Shown here: positions 1-9,588 of the stretch, piece by piece | Layout of the letters: each line of letters begins with the position of its first letter | Numbering within the stretch: the first letter of the stretch is position 1 | Assembly: GCA_003693705.1 (NCBI GenBank) | Contig: RBZT01000597.1 | Coordinates: 1-45,194, forward strand | Length of the DNA stretch: 45,194 nt | From: Polymyxa betae | Lineage: Eukaryota; Endomyxa; Phytomyxea; Plasmodiophorida; Plasmodiophoridae | Reading direction: 5' to 3' | Program-made: the position numbers and the translations under genes | Notes under the pieces: model-generated | Told to the model about the DNA's origin: nothing | The model's database searches: none | What the model saw: only the letters and a program-made list of their open reading frames with translations

Positions 1-140
1 TCGGAGACGAGATGAGAAACGTATGAATTTTGGAGTTGATCGGAATGGTTGCGTGGAGGCCGCTCCTCGCCATTCATAGTAGGGAGGCGAGGGGACCCGC
101 GCAGTCCGTGACAGTTAGGGCTCTTCCCCTATAGGAATCG

Positions 141-560
141 TCAGCAGGGGCGCAGCCCTCTGCGCAGCCCCTCAGGAAGGGCCAGTACGACTGCCTGGTG
201 GTCGGCTGGGCGGCTGCGAGTACTGTCATGCTCAATGGGCATGACACATTGACGGATCGGGTAGGAATCGTCCTCGGGATAGGGAATTATCACCTGTTTG
301 CTTAAGGTATAGCAAGCATCGGCCACAATAAACATTCCCACTGGAAGAATGCGCTGCAGCTTCTCCCCCTAAACCTGAATAATTGAAAATAGATTTGCCG
401 TTTTGGCCGATCCGGGTCTCAAATCATATGACCTGACACCAGCCTTGTAATCGACGACCAGCTGGCAATTGATAGCAGGGTATCCTTTTCGACAATACCA
501 GCCAAAAACTCTCTGGGGCGCTCAATCGCAATCAAAGTCCATCAACTGAAAGGCAGTAGT
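141..560 (-). pseudogene. DDE transposase relic (Harbinger/HARBI1-like)
   Basis: Read on the minus strand, the segment carries pieces typical of a Harbinger-type DDE nuclease. A block around 400-520 reads like the strand-core region (NCQLVVDYKAGVRSYDLRPG). A stop codon follows near 370. A second block at about 270-330 reads FIVADACYTLSKQVIIPYPE, matching the family's 'aDaGYpLs..lltPY' motif around the second or third acidic residue. No start codon, first acidic block or C-terminal glutamate block is visible, so this is a broken 5'- and 3'-truncated remnant. Family-level assignment is inferred from these two motifs only. Confidence 0.5.
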
Positions 561-620
561 TGGGAAACCGACAAATCGCTCCATTCTGATGCTTCAGGAC
601 CTGAAGGCAGTCGAATGATA

Positions 621-1166
621 TCACTCGGCACTCCCCATGACATCAACGATAATATCAGTCACTTCATTGTTAAAGCGGACAGGCACACATGTCTTGCTCA
701 TTTCGAAAATCGAAGACAGAGCCTGTATGGGTAACGTAATGTAACGTTGCAGCAACACGTTGGCGCCTTGTGCAAGACGCACTGTGGTAAATCGAGTCAT
801 GAACAAGATGCCACCTGGCCTCAATCAAACAGCAAATATTCTCAAAAGAGCTCTTATTGCACCGAAGGGTTTTCACGAACCACCCTATGTCAAAAGCTGC
901 ATTTAAATTAGTAACAGCGTACAATGAAACACGAGTAGAGATCTTTTCGATTGCGATCGGCGATAGCTTCGACCATCAGTATGAAGATCCTCATCTACCA
1001 CAGCGATGACAGCGCCCAGGGTGGCCGTGACTGCCCCAAACAGGTCTGCAATGGTCGAAGGAGCATTGACGAAAAGAGATGACCTTCGGGAAAAGAGGTC
1101 CGTGACCTCTTTCGAAACGAAAGAGATGACAAAATACCGTATAGTGCGGGGCTTGTACTCCTCCAT
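621..1166 (-). pseudogene. Decayed fragment, possibly methyltransferase-like
   Basis: Minus-strand reading gives short coding-like stretches that change frame. One is an ALLRIFAV-stop-LRPGGILF segment near 790-850, which resembles the 'aLrniarvLrPGG' post-II motif of class I SAM methyltransferases such as METTL2/6/8. The last segment, ending in a stop at 621, is preceded by an intron-like stretch at 720-745. That stretch contains two ACGTTAC copies on the minus strand and ends in CATACAG. A stop inside the motif region and the lack of a continuous frame suggest a pseudogene, or a gene whose exons I could not resolve. The assignment is weak. Confidence 0.25.
1091..1112. repeat. Short perfect hairpin
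   Basis: AAAGAGGTC and GACCTCTTT form a 9-bp perfect inverted repeat around a CGT loop. It lies in non-annotated sequence next to a longer inverted repeat at 1136-1213. It may be part of a decayed mobile element. Confidence 0.5.
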
Positions 1167-1213
1167 CCAGAATCATGTAATTTTGCCGGTACAAAGTCCC
1201 GCACTATACCGGT
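1136..1213. repeat. Imperfect inverted repeat, arms about 23 bp
   Basis: The arm at 1136-1158 (ACCGTATAGTGCGGGGCTTG and following GTAC) pairs with the arm at 1189-1213 (GTACAAAGTCCCGCACTATA and following CCGGT), with a few mismatches and a spacer of about 30 nt. Downstream, up to about 1242, lies a GGTAG-rich micro-repeat. The arrangement could be a small foldback element or the end of a MITE. From 1214 to 1760 I see no gene. Confidence 0.5.
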
Positions 1214-1760
1214 ACGGTAGGCCGGTAGGGTAGGTAGGTCCTACCACTCAGACTGCTGCGCAGTTTTTCCGCACCTCTTTTTATCGTTACCTCTTTCTAC
1301 TTACCACCCTCTCAATTTCCAATTGTCCCCTAATAAAAAATCCGTATCACAGCAATCCGAATTTATTTTTTCGAAATTCGTAACTTTTTCTAAGCGATGA
1401 GATCTGTCGAATTACGAGATAATAGTTTGGTTGGGACCCTTTGGGAGGCCCCAATAGGCCCCGAGTATTTCTCATACAAAAGTTGTCGGTTTAGGACTGC
1501 CTGCAAAGTACAAGAGCGGCGAAGCTAGATAATCAGGTGACAAGTAAATGGGCCATTTCAACGTTAACTGTTACGAAGTGTCACATTCCGTACAGGGGAC
1601 CACAACATTTTCTTGGTATTCAGTTCGATAATTCCCAAAATCTCTTTAAACCAGAAAAATTTCCGTGAAGGCAAAAAGTGGCCAGAAAAGGTGGAAAAAA
1701 GCAGACAGAGATTTTCCAACGTATATTATGCGTGATAGTGTGATCGTCTGGGGATAGCAA

Positions 1761-2969
1761 ATGTATGAAGTGTTGCGGAGTCCGAAGCTCAGACGAATGA
1801 TGCAGGTCGAGGCGGCGACGGCCCCGACTGCTGGTGGTCGCTGCCAGGTCTGCGGTAACACTGGCGGAGGCACAGCCGTCAGCTGCCAGCGATGCCAGGC
1901 CGAAGTCCATACCGACTGTTACACGATGAGGAAGGGCACCGACCAGGAATGGCTCTGCGATGCCTGCAATGACGGCATCGAGAATCTGCGCTGCGATCTC
2001 TGTCTGAACGAGTGGAATTTCCATGGCGGCTGGCAGCCTGCACTCACCAAGATCTCATCTTCATACATTCACATGATTTGTGCTAAGGTGAGGCTTTGCA
2101 TTCTAGTTTACCAATGCTCGCGGTTTCCATGCATCTCACATTCCTTTTGTCTTCTGCCAATTACTCAGTCTTTCGCTCAGGTTAAATATCGTCGAGGTCG
2201 GCTACCACAGAACGCTCAATGCACAGTATGCCAGCGAGGTACTGGAAAGCTGTTAGGCTGTCAAGACGCCTCCAAATGTCGCGAGCTATGCCATGCCAGC
2301 TGCGCTCTGATCAGCGGTCTGATCGACGGATTTTCGTTCAGATGCAGACAGCATAGATCTGGCAGTGTTCCAGTTCAGCCTACGCCTGTAATAGAGAAGG
2401 CAGTCGAGCAAGCTGCCAACGAACCAGCCCCGTCGATCTTCGATCACGATAGTGTTTTGGATTTGAAATCGGTCGAAGATGGCATTTTCGCCGATCACGA
2501 GCATAAAGTTGAGAATAGTATTTTTGACGATCAGGAGCCGAAAGCTTTAGAAAGGCAGCCAGGTTGTGCTGATGCAGACAAAGTTATCGAGAGCAGCATC
2601 TTTGAGCAGCAGCATCCTGCTGAATCAGGGGATAACATTGATCAATCTGCTCTTATCAGCAAAGGGACTCCTCTTGATGCAATTCTGGTTAAGAGTGATG
2701 CATCTCATGAGGACACACCTGTTGATGGAGGTAATGAGGCCGGCGGTCAACCAAGCCGAGAAGCGATTCCTAGCGAGGGCGCCAGCGGGAATCTGCCAGA
2801 ACTGGTTGAAGGTGTCGTCCGGGGCTCATTGTCTGACATGATCGGTGAAAGACAAACAAATGGAGAACCCGAACTGCATTGTGACAAACTTCTAACGAAT
2901 ATTATTGATAGATGTTGTGAGGATGTCGCTGACGCTCCTCCAGCCAAGAAACCTAGGAATCAATTATAA
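1761..2969 (+). CDS. PHD-zinc knuckle-extended PHD finger protein
   Basis: The protein starts at ATG 1761 (an alternative in-frame ATG follows 36 nt later). A canonical C4HC3 PHD finger at about residues 29-74 begins CQVC, has HTDC in the middle and ends WLCDAC. A zinc knuckle (LRCDLC) and an extended PHD module follow (CTVC, GCQD, CHASCA, then a final C..H), the order seen in JADE/BRPF/AF10 proteins that read histone H3 tails. No bromodomain, PWWP or acetyltransferase part is present. The acidic C-terminal tail carries four S/G-I-F-(D/A/E) motifs. An intron at 2088-2180 (GTGAGG...CTCAG, 93 nt) is in frame and free of stops, so spliced and retained forms are both translatable. A nuclear chromatin-reader role is inferred from the fingers. 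Confidence 0.8.
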   Translation: MYEVLRSPKLRRMMQVEAATAPTAGGRCQVCGNTGGGTAVSCQRCQAEVHTDCYTMRKGTDQEWLCDACNDGIENLRCDLCLNEWNFHGGWQPALTKISSSYIHMICAKVRLCILVYQCSRFPCISHSFCLLPITQSFAQVKYRRGRLPQNAQCTVCQRGTGKLLGCQDASKCRELCHASCALISGLIDGFSFRCRQHRSGSVPVQPTPVIEKAVEQAANEPAPSIFDHDSVLDLKSVEDGIFADHEHKVENSIFDDQEPKALERQPGCADADKVIESSIFEQQHPAESGDNIDQSALISKGTPLDAILVKSDASHEDTPVDGGNEAGGQPSREAIPSEGASGNLPELVEGVVRGSLSDMIGERQTNGEPELHCDKLLTNIIDRCCEDVADAPPAKKPRNQL

Positions 2970-3130
2970 ATACGTAATAACATATTCATACAGGTCTCAT
3001 TTTGCTCGCTGTATAATTCAAGGCAGATGACAAAGAAGGAGTTTATTTGGACAGTACAAAGTCCTTGAAGGGATCTACAGGATGCAGAAAAGCGTGTTGC
3101 AGAGAAAACGAGATGGATCGAACCTGAACA

Positions 3131-4240
3131 TTACTTGAAGAGGCTTGCTCTCTTATCGTCTTTCTTTTCGTCTTTCTTCTTGTCATCCTTCTTCTCGTCC
3201 TTCTGGGAACAGACAGAAGATATCCAAGGTTATCCATAACAGGCAAATCGTCACAAGCGCAATGGAGACCCTATTGTTTGCATTCCATTCTAATCTCAGC
3301 TATATCGAAACAACACTTCCTAACAACATGAGCAGGCAAAATGACATTCCGGTGTCTGCGTCGTTCAATGCAACGAGAAAAAATGCCAGCGGTATCAGAG
3401 CTCAGGTTTGAAAGTGGGCGGGACATTGGTGCCAGCAGAGGCTGCCTGATGATCGAGTGACAACTGCTATCAAGTATCATATGCTTACGAAGTCGCTGCT
3501 CATTCATAACAATGATGCTGTGGTCAGTGCTGGCTCATTGCGACATCATTGACAATTGGGTGGCGACGAACAAGAAAGCGTCGTCTCGCAGATCAAAAGA
3601 TCTTCAACATTCGAATATCGCCAGGAACATTCCGATCGTATTTTACAAAGAGATGCTTGACGGTTTCTTACTCATGAAAACTTTTCCCGGAACGACATTT
3701 TTTGACAGATTTGGCAAATTTTTGCCTATCACCGCATGTTCTAATGAACTATCAGCCTGACTGCACTAGTTGACCAGAAGACTCTGGCAATATTGAAGAA
3801 CCGCTGGTAATTGCTGAAATCAATCTTGAAATGGAGATGACACAAGTTGGAGAGTAGAAGAGCTTCCGTTGTTGTTCACTAGTAAACTGTTCCTATTTGG
3901 CTAATAAGCCTGTTCCTGCCAATGATTGATTCCAACAGAAAGTTCATGAGCCGAGTCTTCGCTCGAGTTCTCATATGTCATCAGCAAGGTGATCGTTCTT
4001 GACTGGGAATTCAAATTCTATAAGACAATAGTCAGTTTCGCTGAAGTTTGGAATATCGAACTGTTGATTCGCGGAAATTGGATTATTTCACCTGGGCATA
4101 TGGAATCGTATAGCGTTAATCTGGCAATGGTAAAGAGCGCGGTTGTTACCGCATCACAACATCTATTCGACAGGCAAGCATTGGTCTTTTAGAGAAGTTT
4201 GTTTAATGAGTCCGAGGTACAGTGATGGTTGATCCATCAT
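3131..4240 (-). CDS. Unresolved gene for a membrane protein with Lys/Asp/Glu tail
   Basis: The last minus-strand exon, 3131-3202, follows a TTCCCAG acceptor and encodes a highly charged K/D/E-repeat tail that ends RASLFK. Upstream minus-strand segments encode hydrophobic stretches, for example RVSIALVTICLLWITLDIF and ALIPLAFFLVALNDAD, which look like transmembrane helices. Further segments at about 3900-4200 look coding but contain stops, so introns are needed. I could not fix exon borders or a start codon, although an ATG near 4238 on the minus strand is possible. The family is not recognised. The gene would be divergent to the WD40 gene. Confidence 0.35.
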
Positions 4241-4397
4241 GACGTAATTGCATCAAACCAAGATGGATGTGACACTCTCTTTAACACATGTGCAGTCATT
4301 CACGACGCTGCCATTGCTGGAGGCAGTTTCCGCGTCCAGAAAATCGCACGTACAACAATGCTTCTTTCCTATCGTAAACCGCTAAAGCGACGAACAG

Positions 4398-6305
4398 GCT
4401 ACGATTACATCGCATATAGTCGTCGATAACCAACAGACGTTGATCGCCGGCACCAGCTGCGGTGACATTCTCATCTGGAAATCAAGAAGATCATCGGCCT
4501 CGTCGCTCACCTCATTGCAAACCCAGATTCTATCTGGGCATCAAGGCCGAATCCATGCTCTGCTCTGCGTCGACTCCAAGTATCTGTTCAGCGCCAGCTC
4601 TGATCGCAACGTTCGTGTTTGGGCGCCCTGGGAGCCTGACTCCAGCCGGGCTCGAGTCCAAACCCTAATCGGCCATAGTGGCACTGTCACCTGTCTTGGA
4701 TGGTGCGGCCTCTCCCTAGTTACAGGCAGTACTGACAGGACCCTTCGTGTCTGGCGTCATGAAGGTCATCGTCATTTGCTTCTACACCCGGTCCTGGTCT
4801 GCGTCCAGACACTAGGCCCATTTAACCACTGGATCACGTCGTTGGATGTCCGCCCAAGCACCGATCCGCCGTCGCTGTTCGCGGCCGACGGCAACGGCAC
4901 CATCCATGTGTTCTCGGTAGGCGCCAGCGGCCTACGACAGGTTCGCAAGCAGCATCTTCACTCGCGTTCAATCTCGAAAGTATTCCTGGTCCCGCACGAG
5001 AACCTTCTTATCTCGCTCTCGTATGATTGCACGCTGCAAGTACACGACGCCAACACGGGCACCGGCCTATTCGCGGTCGAAAACCCGAATCGATGCAGAT
5101 ATACGGGCGTGGCGTGGGACGGGCCAAGAAAGGATCTGGTAGTCGTCGACGCCCTCGGCTATTTTCAAATTTGGAACATTTTCGCCGAACGCTGCTTGAA
5201 AGTGCAACGGCTACGTCGTGGAGAACTCTCTGGCGTCGTCTGCCATCACGACGCAGTCGTCGTCAGCGCACCAGAATGCATTGAGATCTGGAACGTGACT
5301 CGAGCTAGCCACTCTCGTGATCATTCAGCACATACTAGCGTCGTTGTCGGCCTTGTCCGCGGCGTTGATGGCCTGCTTTGGTCGGCATCGGTTGACAACA
5401 CCATTCGGGCCTGGAATGATACCATGTCGTGTGTTACGACACTGCGCGACGATGTTAGCGAGATCAGCGCCTTCGGGCAGATTCCCGAGACCAACCTGCT
5501 CATTACCGGGCTGGATAACGGAGACGTTCATGTTTGGAACTCGGATACGGGCAGCGCCCTGACCCTGTATGGTCACACGAATGCAGTCACGTCGATTATC
5601 GTGGCGCGATCGCATCGTCGCGAATTGCTCGTCACCGGATCGTTCGATGCTCGAGTATTAATCTGGGACGTCACCAGGCGGAAGACATCAACGATCGTGC
5701 CGGCGCTAGAGCATGAGCTAGTTCGGCATCCAGATGCGAAAGAAGTGCTCTGCGTCGCACATAATGTATCGAACGGGATGGTGCTGGCCGGCGGCAACGA
5801 CGGCGTCGTTCAGATCTGGGATCTGGAGACATACGAAGGACGCGGTTTGCTGGTTGGGCATCGCGATGCTGTAATTGGGCTGGCGTTCGATGGAAACCTG
5901 GTACTGACGGCCAGCAATGACGGCGATATCCGTATTTGGGACGCAATCAATCGGCAATGCCTCGATATTTTGGAAAGCAAACCGCCGGTCAGGAGCTTGG
6001 TGTTCGCCGAAGGTCTCGTGATCGCATCATACGGCGACGGCAACGTCCAGCTATGGGATTACGTCAAGCGAGCTGTGAAGCTCGCTTGGAGAATTCCAAA
6101 CGATGCTGAGCCGCGATCTATGCTGGTGGAATCGGGACAGGTTATAATTGGGTCGGAGAACGGCACGATCACTGTTTTTAGTATTCCGGATGGTGATCGG
6201 GATTCTGACGACGTGGACTCATTTAAATTAGATGTTGAAGGGCTACTTCCAGGAATCTCTGATGACAGACAGTATACCGTGTTGCATAATCTAGCAAGCT
6301 TATAA
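4398..6305 (+). CDS. WD40-repeat protein
   Basis: A long open frame encodes at least ten WD40 repeats from end to end. Strand-d/GH-WD signatures recur: GDILIW, RNVRVW, RTLRVW, NTIRAW, GDVHVW, ARVLIW, GVVQIW, GDIRIW and GNVQLW, spaced about 40-50 residues apart, often preceded by GH or H. That is enough for one or two beta-propellers and a scaffold role. No other domain is seen. There is no usable ATG: the frame opens after a stop at 4383 and an acceptor-like CGAACAG ends at 4397, so the first coding exon lies upstream and is unresolved. A TTG at 4440 is not a credible start. The stop is at 6303-6305. The specific orthologue is not recognised. Confidence 0.8.
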   Translation, partial: ATITSHIVVDNQQTLIAGTSCGDILIWKSRRSSASSLTSLQTQILSGHQGRIHALLCVDSKYLFSASSDRNVRVWAPWEPDSSRARVQTLIGHSGTVTCLGWCGLSLVTGSTDRTLRVWRHEGHRHLLLHPVLVCVQTLGPFNHWITSLDVRPSTDPPSLFAADGNGTIHVFSVGASGLRQVRKQHLHSRSISKVFLVPHENLLISLSYDCTLQVHDANTGTGLFAVENPNRCRYTGVAWDGPRKDLVVVDALGYFQIWNIFAERCLKVQRLRRGELSGVVCHHDAVVVSAPECIEIWNVTRASHSRDHSAHTSVVVGLVRGVDGLLWSASVDNTIRAWNDTMSCVTTLRDDVSEISAFGQIPETNLLITGLDNGDVHVWNSDTGSALTLYGHTNAVTSIIVARSHRRELLVTGSFDARVLIWDVTRRKTSTIVPALEHELVRHPDAKEVLCVAHNVSNGMVLAGGNDGVVQIWDLETYEGRGLLVGHRDAVIGLAFDGNLVLTASNDGDIRIWDAINRQCLDILESKPPVRSLVFAEGLVIASYGDGNVQLWDYVKRAVKLAWRIPNDAEPRSMLVESGQVIIGSENGTITVFSIPDGDRDSDDVDSFKLDVEGLLPGISDDRQYTVLHNLASL

Positions 6306-6611
6306 AACATATGTGTCGTATTACCATCATACCTGCTACTTTCCTTCTGTTGAGCGAACTCAGTTTGCTGTACATATATTTCAAGAACTTGGCTTTCAAC
6401 TGTGTGCATAATTGCTGTTTTTTTCGAAAGGCGCTACTGCGCAGATTTGCTCAACAACTTTTCTGCTTTATAGCGCGTTATTACGAACATGTGCGTGTTA
6501 CTGTACTAACTTGGGGGCAGCCTCTATGTGTGCGGCGCGACCTCACTGGGCTTCCTCTGATCGTTCTGCAAACCGAACTCCAATCAGGGCTGTCTCCAGG
6601 TTTCGTCGACC

Positions 6612-7586
6612 ATGTCGGAGGCAATTGGCATTATGAATGAGGCCTATTTTGTTGGCCGCCACGAACTCATCGACTGGGTGAATACGACGCTGAAGCTGAA
6701 CATCTCGAAGGTGGAGGAATGCTGCACGGGCGCCATTCATTGCCAAATCTTCGATATGCTGTATCCGGGAAAAATGAACATGTCGAAGGTCAATTACGCT
6801 GCCAAGCACGAATACGAATACGTTAATGTTAGTTCGCAGTAGGAGGGTCTGTATTCTACTCAGAACTAATTCTAATGCAGAATTTCAAATTGCTGCAAGA
6901 TCTGTTCACCAAGGTCGACATTCAGCACCATGTTCCTGTCGACAGGGTTGTCAAGGGTAAATACCAGGACAACTTGGAATTACTGCAATGGGTTTATGAA
7001 GTCTTCAACCGAAACTATAATGGTGCTGAGTATGACCCTTTGAAACGTCGCGCGAAATCAAAGGGCGGTGTTATCGCCCATGCTGCCAAAAGACCTGGAG
7101 CATCTGCCGCTTCGGTCAAAGCGACTACTACTAAACCAACGATGTATGCTTTCTAATTTCATATATCTGTTGATCATATTTCTTGCTATCCTTTCTCGCA
7201 TCTCGTTTTTCTTCTTTTCATTTACTTATCCATATTTCAGGCGTTCAGATGGAGGTGCCAAGCGCACACCATCGCAGGCCAGCGCTCCCATGGAGAAACC
7301 GTCTGTGAAATCTAGCGAAGGTCACGGCGAGACTGTTGTCTTGAACGAAGCCCTAGGCAAAGCCCGAAGAGAGGTCTCGGAGCTGACAAACGTTCTGAAA
7401 GAGCTCGAAAAGGAACGTGATTGGTATTTCAGCAAGATTTTGGAAATTGAGAAGATCTGCAAGGATTCGCCGCCTGAATTGGCCAACACATCCTTGGTGC
7501 AACATATTTTCGATGTCTTATATGCAACTGATGCTGAAGACAATGCTGCCGGCAACAGCTCTGTCGGAGAGCAGCCTGCTTATTGA
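6612..7586 (+). CDS. EB1: EB1/Mal3-type microtubule plus-end binding protein
   Basis: Three exons, 6612-6827, 6881-7143 and 7241-7586, join in phase to 274 aa. Introns are 53 and 97 nt (GTTAGT...GCAG, GTATGC...TCAG). The N-terminal calponin-homology domain (about 1-130) has the EB hallmarks GRHELIDWVN, CCTGAIHCQIFDMLYPG, VPVDRVVKGKYQDN and LQWVYEVFNRNYNG. A basic linker follows, then an EB-homology coiled coil with EKERDWYFSKILEIEKIC and VQHIFDVLYATD. The C-terminus is EQPAY, a variant of the EEY/F tail that CAP-Gly proteins bind. EB proteins track growing microtubule ends and recruit partners. Length and domain order are normal for the family. Confidence 0.96.
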
Positions 7587-8080
7587 ATCTAGTCGCTCTT
7601 TTCGCAGATTGTCCATTGTCAAACAGTTCACTTAGTCCCTCGAAGCCACAAAATGTCAAATTTTCATTAAAGTTAAGCACCGTGCTGGAACATATGAACA
7701 GCGGTTGAATTACCAATGGACTGCAGTGAATTTCTGATGTTCGATATGCCAGACTACTTCAACTCAACATTGTCAACTGGCATGCGTCTGGTAGAACTGC
7801 TGCTTTCACATGGAATATGAACCTGCCTCATAATGCCTCTGCTAGCTGACGCTCTCTCCATGGCTATAGTTTCCGCGTATTTGATACAACTGAGAAATAG
7901 GCGTGTCAGCGTGTCTATTGGGACATTACACCAGTCCATTTTATGTCACACAATGAGTTGGTGTTAGGGGCCTCATAGCAGTCAAATATTCATGTCAGTT
8001 GTTAGTTATGTGAAGATTGATGTCGGATCGGAAATCTCTCTCTCCCTTTTCATTATCATATCGCTGTTTTCTTTACCAAG
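7587..8080. other. Intergenic region between EB1 and esterase genes
   Basis: About 490 bp without a convincing coding segment. Short open frames on both strands lack family resemblance and are probably chance. The stretch must hold the EB1 3' end and the promoter of the downstream S-formylglutathione hydrolase gene. A C/T-rich stretch at 8036-8060 lies just before the esterase start. Confidence 0.5.
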
Positions 8081-9493
8081 ATGTCGCTGAAGGTTATCGC
8101 GAAGTCGCGCTGCTTTGGCGGCACCCTGACCAAATACGAGCACGAATCGACCTGCACTGGAACTACTCAGAGGGTCAATGTGTTCCTGCCTGGCGACGAG
8201 GGCCCTTACCCGTCGCTGTATTACTTATCGGGGCTGACGTGCACCGAAGACAATTGCATGCAGAAATCAGGAGCCCAAAGAGCCGCTGCAAAATATAGTA
8301 GGAGCCGTCGATAGCCTGTATCTACTCGCATTTGATGTCCTATAGAGGTCGCATTCATCTGTCCTGATACAAGCCCTCGAGGTGCGAATATTCCTGGAGA
8401 AGATGAATCGTATGATCTGGGAACTGGGGCTGGATTTTATGTAGATGCTACTCAGGTAGTGTTTGCCTTTTCCCTATTTAGACTTCGGCTTGGTTTAGCC
8501 TCATTGAGGTTGTCCAATTTGGAATCGTTTCTTCTTTTACCGAAATTGTTCTGTCAGTTCCGCCTTTCGCTAAATCTGAGGACGATGTCAGGAGCCCTGG
8601 TCAAAATCGTACAAGATGTATTCTTATATAACCAAAGAACTGCCGGAGATCCTGGAATCTAATCTCCCTTTGATTCCCAAACGTCGATCGAGTTCGTCTT
8701 TCACATCGAGTCACGGATTTTGATTTCTGACAGAAGTGATTAGTTACAGGACAGTAAGTGTTTGCCTTCCGATTCTGGATGGCTTCATTCTCAAACATCA
8801 ATCAGCTCAATGGGCGGGCATGGCGCTCTTATCCTAGCTCTAAAGAATCCCGGAATGTATCAGGTATTGGCATCTTTCGATTCTTTATGTTTGTGCTATT
8901 TGCTTCTTGATCTCTCCAGTTGACCGTTACCGTTTTAAAAAAAGTCATTATCTCATTCTGACGTCGTCATTAGTCAGTTTCTGCATTTGCTCCAATATGC
9001 CATCCGTCAGCTTCGGCCTGGGGCATCAAGGCTTTCTCGGCTTATCTTGGGCCCGACAAACGCGATTGGGCAGCGTATGATGCCACCGAACTGGTGCTCT
9101 CCGGAAAGACTTTCCCCGGTCATGTTTTAATCGACCAGGTAGCGAGAGTACATCTAATTGCACTGGGATTCGCCCGACTTATTCTCAGGGCACTCATGAC
9201 GAATTTCTCAAGGATAGTCTCGGACTTGACGACCTCGAAGAAGCGGCCAAGGAAAAATCAGTTCCATTAGTTGTTCGCCGCCAAGAGGGCTATGATCATA
9301 GGTAACAGAAGCTAGCATTTTTTAAGATTTTTTTGGCGATTGTCAGCAAATTCTTCCTTCAAAGGCAATTTGGAAATTCTGTTCATTTTTCTTCTTCGTT
9401 GTCGGCTGACGATTGTCTAGCTATTATTTTATTGCCACATTCATCGAGGAACACCTCAAATACCATAGCGATGCACTCCACCTGCGCCAGTAA
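8081..9493 (+). CDS. S-formylglutathione hydrolase (esterase D)
   Basis: Eight exons (8081-8297, 8346-8455, 8592-8691, 8744-8753, 8806-8863, 8974-9138, 9189-9301, 9421-9493) join in phase to 281 aa, the usual length. The enzyme hydrolyses S-formylglutathione to formate and glutathione, the last step of formaldehyde detoxification, in the cytosol. Family motifs are [37 protein letters not shown], the nucleophile elbow GHSMGGHGA, APICHPS and EGYDHSYYF. The predicted triad is Ser147, Asp224 (in IDQGTHDEF) and His257. Exon 4 is only 10 nt, encoding part of Ile plus Thr-Gly and part of His just before the nucleophile. Both flanking introns are 52 nt. All junctions are GT-AG. Confidence 0.95.
8744..8753 (+). 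other. 10-nt micro-exon of the esterase gene
   Basis: The exon TTACAGGACA lies between a GATTAG acceptor and a GTAAGT donor, flanked by introns 8692-8743 and 8754-8805. Only its inclusion produces the invariant Ile-Thr-Gly-His-Ser-Met-Gly-Gly elbow. Skipping it shifts the frame and removes the GH of the motif. Confidence 0.85.
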
Positions 9494-9588
9494 TCGGATT
9501 CGAGTTTCACTTAATTTGAGAAATAAACGATTGTGTACGGGTATCGATCCTTCAACCGGCTTTGTTCTGGCGTGCTACCCGTGTCGCC

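Noticed and set aside
790-850. Alternative genetic code with TGA as an amino acid
   Set aside because: One stop inside a decayed fragment is better explained by pseudogenisation. Long genes in the window use TGA and TAA normally as stops.
4440-6305. TTG at 4440 as the WD40 start codon
   Set aside because: The frame continues upstream to an acceptor-like site at 4397 and completes a WD repeat. A non-ATG start is not needed.
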